Positions 14,862-21,911 of a stretch of 22,841 nt of DNA are shown one piece after another (position 1 is the first letter of the stretch; every line of letters begins with the position of its first letter). Source of the stretch: JAATFY01 sp049276515 (lineage in GTDB: Bacteria; Pseudomonadota; Alphaproteobacteria; UBA9219); the NCBI GenBank assembly GCA_049276515.1, contig JBASWO010000063.1, positions 1 through 22,841 of the forward strand, given 5' to 3'. The translations under genes and the position numbers were made by a program. The notes below the pieces were generated by a model, which was not told the origin of the DNA, searched no databases, and saw only the letters and a list, made by a program, of their open reading frames with translations.

Positions 14862-17150
14862 ATGGTGTACGGCACCTATACTCACCCCATGCAAACCTCA
14901 CTCGCCACAACTGAAGACGAAGGCTACTGGCAAGGTCTCAACCCTGCCCAGCGTGCGGCCGTGGCAGCCCTGGACGGACCTGTTTTAGTTTTGGCAGGTG
15001 CTGGCACAGGCAAAACGCGTGTTCTAACTTCGCGCCTTGTACATTTGTTAGCCACGGGCAAAGCGATGCCGGGCGAAATTCTTGCTGTTACCTTTACCAA
15101 CAAAGCAGCTGGAGAAATCCGCGAACGCGTTGCTCATTCTTTGGGGCGCTCTGTTGAAGGTTGGTATTTAGGTACCTTTCACTCACTTGCTGCACGGCTT
15201 TTACGCCCTCATGCGGAGCTGGTCGGCCTCAAGCCTAGTTTTACCATTCTTGATACGGACGATCAGATCCGTCTTATCAAGCAACTGCTTGAAGCCGAAA
15301 ATATCGATAGCAAAAAATCACCCGCTCGTGCTGTAGCCTCTGTCATTAGTCGCTGGAAAGACCGCGGCCTGTTGCCCGATGATGTCAAACATGAAACGGG
15401 CGGCCAACTTGCTCACGGCAAATTACCCAAGCTCTACGCGCAGTATCAGGAACGTCTCAAAGATTTGAACGCCTGTGATTTCGGCGATTTGCTTTTGCAT
15501 CATTTGACGATTTTAAAACAACATCCCGATATTTTAGCGCAGATGCATCAGCGTTTTCGCTATATCTTGGTGGATGAGTATCAAGATACCAATGTTGTAC
15601 AATATTTATGGTTGCGCCTTTTAGCGCAAGGTCATCACAATATCTGCTGCGTTGGTGATGAGGACCAATCGATCTATGGTTGGCGCGGCGCCGAGATCGG
15701 TAACATTTTACGTTTTGAAGAAGATTTTCCGGGCGCTGAAGTTGTACGGCTTGAGCAAAATTACCGCTCAACAGGGCATATTTTGGGCGCCGCCTCACAT
15801 TTGATTGCCAAGAACCAGCAACGGCTTGGCAAAACGCTTTGGACCTCGGCTGAGCCTGGCGACAAAGTACGCGTTCAGACTTTATGGGATGGTGAAGAAG
15901 AAGCGCGTTGGGTAGCTGATGAAGTAGAAGCCCTACAACGTGCGCAGGTCTCTTTGAGCCATATGGCTGTGATGGTGCGCGCAGGATTTCAAACCCGTCA
16001 ATTTGAAGAACGATTTATTACGCTTGGCATTCCCTACCGTGTTCTTGTAGGCGCGCGCTTTTATGAGCGACAAGAAATTCGTGATGCGATGGCCTACCTA
16101 CGTCTTCTGATGTCATCGGATGATGATTTGGCTTTTGAGCGTATTATTAATACCCCAAAGCGCGGCATTGGCCCTGCTGCTATTCAGGAACTTTATAGCT
16201 TTGCACGTCCCAATCGCATTTCTCTTATGGAAGCTGCGTCACGCCTCATTGAGAGCGATGAGTTAAAACCCAAGGTACGCAGCACTTTGCGCGCTTTCAT
16301 CGAATCCTTTGCAAGGTGGCGTGAACTCCTCAAAACCTTGCCCCATCCTGAAGTGGCACAAATTCTTTTGGACGAATCTGGCTATACCGGCATGTGGCAG
16401 GCCGATAAATCTCCTGAAGCTCCAGGACGATTGGAAAATCTGAAGGAATTAGTCACGGCTCTGGCCGAGTTTGATACGCTCCCAGCCTTTTTGGAGCATG
16501 TCAGCTTGGTTTTAGAGGCCACAGAGAAAAGCGGCGAGGCACAAATCAGCCTGATGACTCTGCATGGCGCTAAAGGCCTCGAATTTAACATCGTCTTTTT
16601 GCCAGGCTGGGAGGAAGATATCTTTCCAAGCCGTCTCTCCTTAGAAGAAAACGGTACCCTCGGTCTCGAAGAAGAGCGCCGCTTAGCTTATGTCGGTATT
16701 ACACGGGCTCGCATGCGCGCTTATATCAGCCATGTCGCTAATCGTCAGATGCATGGCAGCTGGATGAATGCCCTACCTTCTCGCTTTATTGCTGAATTGC
16801 CCAATGAGCATACCGAGCGTCAGTCGACGATTAATTTTGGTGCCTCACGTGGCGCATCGAACGCCTGGCAGCGCGAAAAGAAAGAACGCATCCCACCTTT
16901 ATGGGAGCAGCTACGTGCTGGCCAGAACCGTACCATGCCAGCTCGGTTACGTCCGACACAGATTGAAGGCAAAGCCGTTGAGATCCAATTGCTGAAACGC
17001 GAAGGTAAGCTCAATGTGGGCGACCGTGTCGTGCATGAGAAATTTGGCACCGGCACGATCAAACGTATTGATCACGACAAGCTCGAAATTGCTTTCGATA
17101 AAGCTGGTCTCAAAAAAGTTATAGAAACTTTTGTCCGTTTAGCGGTTTGA
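14862..17150 (+). CDS. uvrD: UvrD/PcrA-type DNA helicase
   Basis: This is a superfamily 1A 3'-5' helicase that works in nucleotide excision and mismatch repair and removes protein roadblocks. It has 762 residues, close to E. coli UvrD. The Q-motif glutamine is Q30 (LNPAQ), Walker A is GAGTGKT (46-52), and Walker B is DEYQD (238-242). The motif GDEDQSIYGWRGA and the arginine-bearing QNYRS follow. Late motifs TLHGAKGLEF and EEERRLAYVGITRA are intact. The C-terminal 45 residues carry the Tudor-like fold sequence (VGDRVVHEKFGTGTI) that binds RNA polymerase in PcrA. Two starts, 14862 and 14889, lack good ribosome sites, so the first is kept without strong proof. The upstream gap shows no alphaproteobacterial LexA box (GTTC-N7-GTTC). 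Confidence 0.95.
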   Translation: MVYGTYTHPMQTSLATTEDEGYWQGLNPAQRAAVAALDGPVLVLAGAGTGKTRVLTSRLVHLLATGKAMPGEILAVTFTNKAAGEIRERVAHSLGRSVEGWYLGTFHSLAARLLRPHAELVGLKPSFTILDTDDQIRLIKQLLEAENIDSKKSPARAVASVISRWKDRGLLPDDVKHETGGQLAHGKLPKLYAQYQERLKDLNACDFGDLLLHHLTILKQHPDILAQMHQRFRYILVDEYQDTNVVQYLWLRLLAQGHHNICCVGDEDQSIYGWRGAEIGNILRFEEDFPGAEVVRLEQNYRSTGHILGAASHLIAKNQQRLGKTLWTSAEPGDKVRVQTLWDGEEEARWVADEVEALQRAQVSLSHMAVMVRAGFQTRQFEERFITLGIPYRVLVGARFYERQEIRDAMAYLRLLMSSDDDLAFERIINTPKRGIGPAAIQELYSFARPNRISLMEAASRLIESDELKPKVRSTLRAFIESFARWRELLKTLPHPEVAQILLDESGYTGMWQADKSPEAPGRLENLKELVTALAEFDTLPAFLEHVSLVLEATEKSGEAQISLMTLHGAKGLEFNIVFLPGWEEDIFPSRLSLEENGTLGLEEERRLAYVGITRARMRAYISHVANRQMHGSWMNALPSRFIAELPNEHTERQSTINFGASRGASNAWQREKKERIPPLWEQLRAGQNRTMPARLRPTQIEGKAVEIQLLKREGKLNVGDRVVHEKFGTGTIKRIDHDKLEIAFDKAGLKKVIETFVRLAV

Positions 17151-17435
17151 GCCGCGCGGATATGTTGGGAAGCTGTGGACGATATAATCTTTCGGACCAT
17201 GCGTATGCCCATCAATCACCACTGGGGCTGGGGGCTTCTCAATCAAATGAACCTTGAGATCTTCGTCTGTCACAGTGTCGTAATTCCAAGTCGGTGGGAT
17301 TTTAGCGTAAGGCTTGCTTGAATAAGGCGTGAAAGGCTCGCGATGCATTTCATATTCGGGGCTGCACGCACCAAGAGAAGCTGCTACCGGCATTAAAGCC
17401 AGGGACAAAAGGATTTTGATGGTCTTGGCCTTCAT
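17139..17435 (-). CDS. Small predicted lipoprotein of unknown function
   Basis: The 98-residue product has a lipoprotein signal with a lysine-rich start, a hydrophobic core and the lipobox LGAC, making C24 the lipidated residue. The mature part of about 75 residues is rich in Pro, Tyr and His, with no known domain. The residue after Cys is Ser, not Asp, so outer-membrane sorting is plausible by the E. coli rule. The frame extends to 17558, but the start at 17435 is fixed by GGGAG (complement of 17443-17447) 7 nt upstream and by the signal peptide. The last 12 nt overlap the 3' end of the helicase gene. It is divergent from prmA. I cannot name a function. Confidence 0.75.
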   Translation of the reverse strand: MKAKTIKILLSLALMPVAASLGACSPEYEMHREPFTPYSSKPYAKIPPTWNYDTVTDEDLKVHLIEKPPAPVVIDGHTHGPKDYIVHSFPTYPRGSNR

Positions 17436-17552
17436 GGATGATCTCCCACAGATATGCGGCGCAGTTTTGCCTATGGAAATGAAGATAAAGTAAACAATCC
17501 GCCCTGCAAACGGTCTTTTAGCCTTGGCCGGAATCAAGCTCTCTTTTATGGT

Positions 17553-17571
17553 GTTCATGCTTTACATGAAC
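17553..17571. promoter_or_regulatory. Perfect 7-bp inverted repeat upstream of prmA
   Basis: GTTCATG (17553-17559) and CATGAAC (17565-17571) form a perfect dyad around the 5-nt spacer CTTTA. It ends 22 nt before the prmA start, inside the 158-nt gap shared with the divergent lipoprotein gene. It could be an operator for a dimeric regulator or a 5'-leader hairpin. No T-run follows, so it is not a terminator. It does not fit the direct-repeat GTTC-N7-GTTC LexA box. Confidence 0.4.
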
Positions 17572-17593
17572 TTCACTTGCGCATCTTATCCTT

Positions 17594-18478
17594 ATGTCTT
17601 TCAAGCAAAAAATATGGTCGGCACAACTGACAACAACGCCTGACTTGGCCGAAGCCTTTGCCGATATTTTGGGCGAAACGGCGGATGCTGTCAGCGTCTT
17701 TGCCCCACCCCGGACAAAGGAAGCCAAGATCGAGGGCTTTTATCAGATACGGCCCAATCCGAAGGGCCTGACTGCCCAAATCGCCATCCTCGCCATGCTG
17801 AAGGGCATCAAAGCTCCCAAGTTGCATTTGAAGGAAATGCCAAAGCTTGATTGGCTAAAGAAAGTGGCTGAAGATTTTCCGCCTCTCTCTATCGCACGCT
17901 GGACCATTCATGGCGTTCAGCATCGTCACAAGGTACTCAACAGACGTAACGCCTTGCAGATTGAGGCGACCAGCGCTTTTGGAACGGGCGAGCATCCGAC
18001 AACGCGCGGCTGTCTTATGATGTTGGATTGGATGCTGAAACGCCAAATCTCTATGCAGAACATGCTCGATATGGGATGTGGCTCTGGCATTCTTGCATTG
18101 GCTTTTGCTCAAGCCACACGCGGACGCGCTGTAGCTGTCGATCTCGATCCTCAATCTGTTGCCATCGCGCGGAGCAACCGGTCTGCCAATGGTTTGCAGA
18201 ACCATGTTCAAATCGCTTTAGGCAATGGTTATCAAACACAATTGGTTCATAGATTTGCTCCCTATGATTTGATTATGTCGAATATTTTTGCAGGGCCCCT
18301 CAGTCATCTCGCCCATGATTTAAAAAATCATCTAAAGCCAGGAGGCATGGTCATTTTAGCCGGCCTTCTCAACCACCAGGCTAATCGTGTTTTAGCAGCA
18401 CATCGTTTGCAGCGGATTTATTTGGTCAAACGCCTCGTGATAGGTGAATGGACAATACTTGCGCTGCAACACCGATAA
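17594..18478 (+). CDS. prmA: Ribosomal protein L11 methyltransferase PrmA
   Basis: PrmA is a SAM-dependent cytoplasmic enzyme that trimethylates residues of ribosomal protein L11. The 294-residue protein has the family layout: an N-terminal L11-recognition domain, then the hallmark AFGTGEHPTTRGCL before the methyltransferase core, the SAM-binding motif LDMGCGSGILAL (from L158), the acidic SAM-ribose end AVDLDPQS, and NIFAGPL (N230-P235), the PrmA-specific variant of the NPPY position. The ATG at 17594 has no obvious Shine-Dalgarno site, but the protein aligns from its start. It lies 16 nt upstream of the chosen pepP start, so the two are very likely co-transcribed. Confidence 0.93.
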   Translation: MSFKQKIWSAQLTTTPDLAEAFADILGETADAVSVFAPPRTKEAKIEGFYQIRPNPKGLTAQIAILAMLKGIKAPKLHLKEMPKLDWLKKVAEDFPPLSIARWTIHGVQHRHKVLNRRNALQIEATSAFGTGEHPTTRGCLMMLDWMLKRQISMQNMLDMGCGSGILALAFAQATRGRAVAVDLDPQSVAIARSNRSANGLQNHVQIALGNGYQTQLVHRFAPYDLIMSNIFAGPLSHLAHDLKNHLKPGGMVILAGLLNHQANRVLAAHRLQRIYLVKRLVIGEWTILALQHR

Positions 18479-18494
18479 AGGGCATGATAATGCT

Positions 18495-20276
18495 ATGAGC
18501 AATTATGCTTCCCGCCTTAATGCCTTACGCGCTGAGCTGTCCCATTTAGGTTATGACGGCTTTCTTGTGCCTATGGCTGATGAATATCAAAGTGAGTATG
18601 TGCCGGCCTCAGCTCAGCGCATTGGCTTTCTCTCTGGCTTCACAGGATCTTCCGCTTTTCTGGTGATTATGAAGGATAAGGCCGCTTTTTTCACAGATGG
18701 CCGCTATACATTGCAAGCCAGCCAGCAAATTTCGGATGAGCTTTTCACTATTTTTGATGTTGGTGCGACAGCACCTTCAGCCTGGCTCGCAACCAATACC
18801 GCAAAAGGTCAAAAGATTGCTTTTGATCCCTGGTTACACACAGCCGATACGATCGAGCGCCTTACCAAGGCCCTTCTCAAAACGGGCGCTGAGCTTGTTC
18901 CTCTTTCCCATAATCCCATTGATAAAATTTGGGATGACCGACCCGCCCTTCCTGCCGAGCCAATCTATGCTTACGATATGATTTATGCCGGCAAGAGTAA
19001 TATTGAAAAGCGCGAGATGATCGCAAGCGAGTTGCAGAGAAAGAATTTATCAGCTGCTGTCATCACCGATCCCGCCTCTATCGCCTGGCTCCTTAATATA
19101 CGTGGCGGCGATGTTCCCAATACGCCTTTGCCTCTTAGTTTTGCTATTATCCGCGCCAGTAGTCGGGTGAAGTGGTTTGTTGATGGCCGTAAAGTAACGG
19201 GTGGCTTACAAGATCACCTGACATCGCAAGTGGATATTGAAGATCCCAAACAATTTCCTTATGCGCTTGATCAATTGGCCAACGAAAAACAACCGGTGCG
19301 CATTGATCCCACAGAAGCCGCAAGCTGGATTTTAGAGCGCTTAAAAGCCGCCAAAGTACAATTGGATTTAGGTGAAGATCTCTGCGTTCTTCCTAAAGCC
19401 TGCAAAAATCAGATCGAGCTGGAAGGCATGCGCTCAGCGCACCGCCGTGATGGTGCAGCGCTTGTTAAATTCTTTGCTTGGCTGGAAAAAGCCCTCGTGA
19501 CAGATACGGTTACTGAAATCAGCGCCGAAGAAAAACTCGCTGAATTTAGAAGTGCTCATAATCTTTATAGAGGACCTAGCTTTGATACGATCTCTGGCGC
19601 GGGTGGCCATGGCGCGATTGTTCATTATAGAGCAACGCAAGTCTCTAATCGTAAATTAGAAAATGGTCAGCTTTATCTGCTCGATAGTGGCGGCCAGTAT
19701 TTGGATGGCACAACAGATGTGACGAGAACCATTTCGATTGGCGCACCCACAGCTGAGATGCGCGATCGTTTTACGCGCGTACTGAAAGGCCATATTGCTT
19801 TAGCCTCAATACGTTTTCCTGAAGGCACTACAGGTGCAGATCTTGATGTCTTAGCGCGTCAACCATTATGGGCCGTTGGTCTTGATTATAATCATGGTAC
19901 AGGTCATGGCGTTGGCACTTATTTAGGTGTGCATGAAGGACCACAGGGCATCTCAAAGCGCAATAAAGTACCCCTTAAGCCCGGCATGGTGGTCTCGAAT
20001 GAACCTGGTTATTACAAAGCTGGCCAATACGGTATTCGTGTTGAGAATTTGCAGGCTGTTGTTGAGACAGTTGATATCTCAAGTGAGCGCAAGATGCTCG
20101 GCTTCGAGACGCTCACTCTTGTTCCAATCGATCGCCGTTTGATTGAAGTGGATATGCTCACGAAAGATGAGCGCGATTGGGTCAATAATTATCATATTCG
20201 CGTTCGTGAAAGCATCCGCCCACAAGTTGATGCCGAGACCGTCAAATGGCTAACAGAAGCTACGAAGGCGATTTAA
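18495..20276 (+). CDS. pepP: Xaa-Pro aminopeptidase (aminopeptidase P)
   Basis: This metallopeptidase removes an N-terminal residue that precedes proline. At 593 residues it is the long, three-domain form, like eukaryotic cytosolic aminopeptidase P, rather than the roughly 440-residue E. coli PepP. The C-terminal pita-bread domain keeps the full dinuclear metal set: D397 and D408 in LLDSGGQYLDGTTDVTR, H471 in GTGHGVGTYLGVHEGP, E503 in SNEPGYY and E517 in GIRVENL. The frame extends to an ATG at 18444, but that start would overlap prmA by 35 nt and adds a sequence without family character. The ATG at 18495, preceded by AAAGGG (18477-18482) at a long spacing, gives the natural MSNYASRL start. 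There is no signal peptide, so it acts in the cytoplasm, probably in peptide turnover. Its 3' end overlaps the convergent binding-protein gene by 17 nt. Confidence 0.94.
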   Translation: MSNYASRLNALRAELSHLGYDGFLVPMADEYQSEYVPASAQRIGFLSGFTGSSAFLVIMKDKAAFFTDGRYTLQASQQISDELFTIFDVGATAPSAWLATNTAKGQKIAFDPWLHTADTIERLTKALLKTGAELVPLSHNPIDKIWDDRPALPAEPIYAYDMIYAGKSNIEKREMIASELQRKNLSAAVITDPASIAWLLNIRGGDVPNTPLPLSFAIIRASSRVKWFVDGRKVTGGLQDHLTSQVDIEDPKQFPYALDQLANEKQPVRIDPTEAASWILERLKAAKVQLDLGEDLCVLPKACKNQIELEGMRSAHRRDGAALVKFFAWLEKALVTDTVTEISAEEKLAEFRSAHNLYRGPSFDTISGAGGHGAIVHYRATQVSNRKLENGQLYLLDSGGQYLDGTTDVTRTISIGAPTAEMRDRFTRVLKGHIALASIRFPEGTTGADLDVLARQPLWAVGLDYNHGTGHGVGTYLGVHEGPQGISKRNKVPLKPGMVVSNEPGYYKAGQYGIRVENLQAVVETVDISSERKMLGFETLTLVPIDRRLIEVDMLTKDERDWVNNYHIRVRESIRPQVDAETVKWLTEATKAI

Positions 20277-21138
20277 GAGCTGTCATTTGATAAAGCGGCT
20301 CTGGCTGAAATAACAGCCCATCTGGATCATATTTCTTAAACAAAGCTTCAAGCTGGCCATTTGTCATCATATTACGAATGATAAAGTCGAAAACATTTTT
20401 AAGACCAGCTTCTTCCGGCTTGAGACCAAAGCCAACATTGAAAACATAGAAAGGTTTATCGGTGGCAACTTTTTGTAGCTTGCCAGGATTATAATGATCG
20501 AATTGTTTGAAAATGCTTGGGATAACAAAAGCCATATCCGCCTTTTTATCAACCACAGTTGTTAGCAACTCAGCCAATTGCGAAGCCGGTGGCAAAACCA
20601 CAAATTTTGCATCGGGCATTCTCTTCTGCGCTGCAATTGTAGGACCTTCGCCATCGATAGCCGCTAAATAGATTTTCGACCAATCTAACTGATCAAGTTT
20701 TCCATCAAAATCCTGGCGTCCTTTTTGCGTATAGGCAAAAACCGGCACATAGGCGTAAGGAATGGTGTAATCGATACGCCCTGCTCTTGGCATATTAAAA
20801 GTTGAGGCGCAAATCGCATCATACCGTCCGTTGCGTAGGTCTTCTGTGAGCGCACCGAAATTCTCGGCACTTACCCATTCAATCTTGACGTTAAGCTCAT
20901 CTGCTATTTTTTCAGCGATCTCAACGGCGATACCAGATTTTTTGCCTGTATTCGGATCGATGATCGTGAAAGGTGCTTCTGGAAAATAACCACAACGCAA
21001 AATGCCAGAATTGATGACGCGCTCGTAAACGCTTTGCTTTCTATCGCTACCCCTCACATTTCCAACCCATAGATATGTAGCTACAATGGAAATGACGGCA
21101 CTTATAAGAACGGTCTTTAAAAAATGTGTTTTCAACAT
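20260..21138 (-). CDS. Family-3 extracellular solute-binding protein (amino-acid type)
   Basis: The 292-residue protein has an N-terminal hydrophobic segment (about 8-27) acting as a signal peptide or membrane anchor, then a complete type II periplasmic binding fold of the SBP_bac_3 family. It starts at LRCGYFPEAPFTIID and includes GIAVEIAEKIADEL, the DAICASTFNMPRAGRIDYTIPY segment where family members hold the ligand carboxylate with an Arg, and a C-terminal GQLEALFKKY(D)PDG. The ligand is probably a polar amino acid or related compound. No ABC permease or ATPase gene is adjacent, so it either serves a transporter encoded elsewhere or acts as a sensor. AGGG stands 6 nt before the ATG at 21138. 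It is divergent from a regulator gene, which makes control by that regulator likely. Confidence 0.88.
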   Translation of the reverse strand: MLKTHFLKTVLISAVISIVATYLWVGNVRGSDRKQSVYERVINSGILRCGYFPEAPFTIIDPNTGKKSGIAVEIAEKIADELNVKIEWVSAENFGALTEDLRNGRYDAICASTFNMPRAGRIDYTIPYAYVPVFAYTQKGRQDFDGKLDQLDWSKIYLAAIDGEGPTIAAQKRMPDAKFVVLPPASQLAELLTTVVDKKADMAFVIPSIFKQFDHYNPGKLQKVATDKPFYVFNVGFGLKPEEAGLKNVFDFIIRNMMTNGQLEALFKKYDPDGLLFQPEPLYQMTALKSPS

Positions 21139-21233
21139 AATCAGCCCTGAATAACGATGTCCCTGAGAACATTTTTAAGGGCAAAAATCGCAAATAATAA
21201 GTTATTTTCATTTTATGTTATGCTTTTTACGTA

Positions 21234-21261
21234 TATATTCTATGTCTGGGTCAGCTAACCC
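21234..21261 (+). promoter_or_regulatory. Candidate -10 and near-palindromic operator of the HTH regulator
   Basis: TATATT (21234-21239) is a reasonable -10 for the regulator gene, though no good -35 is visible 16-18 nt upstream. Immediately after it, GGGTCAGCTAACCC (21248-21261) is a 14-bp palindrome with six of seven pairs matching. It would sit at the transcription start and just before the ribosome site GAGG (21265-21268). An operator here would allow autoregulation and possibly control of the divergent binding-protein gene. Confidence 0.33.
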
Positions 21262-21269
21262 CTTGAGGC

Positions 21270-21911
21270 ATGATGATAACGATCGAGCAGATTAAAGCAG
21301 CACGCGCCCTCCTTGATTGGACACAAGAAGAGTTGGCCGCTGCAGCCGGTCTTTCCAAACCTTCGATCAATACGCTTGAGCGCCGTATCGCTAATCCAAA
21401 ATTAGATACGATGAATGCTATTGAAAAAGCGCTCGAGAAAGCCGGCGTTGCTTTCACAGATGGCCCCGGCGTGAAATTACAAAGCTCGGTGCTGAAGACA
21501 CAAATCTTTGAAGGCGATGATGCCCTTTTGCGTTTATGTCGGGATATATTTGATACGCTAGCTGGCACCGGTAAGGAATTACTGATCTCGGGAATTGTCG
21601 AGCGCAAATTCCGCGATCAGGGTAAGCGCATCTTGGAAGAGATTGAACGGCGCATTAAACACAATATCAAAACAAAACTTTTATCTTGCGAAGGCGATAC
21701 TAACTTTATTGAGCCCTTTCATCATTATCGCTGGATGAAAAAAGAATTTTTTCCTGTCACGCCTACTTATATTTATGACAATAAATATGCGCTTTTTCTG
21801 TGGGGCCCTCCCAAGAAAGTCGTACTCATTGAGAATGCTGATATTGCCGAGTCTTATCGCCAGCAATTTTATGCGCATTGGGAAACAGCTAAAGTTCCAA
21901 AAAGGAATTAG
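21270..21911 (+). CDS. XRE-type HTH regulator with PLD/TrmB-like C-terminal domain
   Basis: The 213-residue protein begins with a Cro/C1-type helix-turn-helix (about 6-60; WTQEELAAAAGLSKPSINTLER), ending in the GVAFTDGPGVKL tail common in alphaproteobacterial XRE regulators. The remainder (about 80-208) is not a usual XRE partner. LISGIVERKF, a charged helix, PTYIYDNKYALFLWGPP and VLIENADIAESYRQQFYAHW resemble the phospholipase D-like effector region of TrmB-type sugar regulators. The catalytic HKD motif is not evident, so a sensory rather than enzymatic role is likely. GAGG (21265-21268) lies very close to the ATG at 21270; the next codon, ATG at 21273, has the better spacing and may be the real start. 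It is divergent from the binding-protein gene and overlaps the next convergent gene by 4 nt. Confidence 0.8.
   Translation: MMITIEQIKAARALLDWTQEELAAAAGLSKPSINTLERRIANPKLDTMNAIEKALEKAGVAFTDGPGVKLQSSVLKTQIFEGDDALLRLCRDIFDTLAGTGKELLISGIVERKFRDQGKRILEEIERRIKHNIKTKLLSCEGDTNFIEPFHHYRWMKKEFFPVTPTYIYDNKYALFLWGPPKKVVLIENADIAESYRQQFYAHWETAKVPKRN

Noticed and set aside
17436..17558. N-terminal extension of the small lipoprotein to 17558
   Set aside because: It would bury the lipoprotein signal peptide in the middle of the protein; the start at 17435 has a GGGAG ribosome site.
18444..18494. Upstream start for aminopeptidase P
   Set aside because: It would overlap the end of prmA by 35 nt and add 17 residues without family similarity; 18495 is the more natural start.
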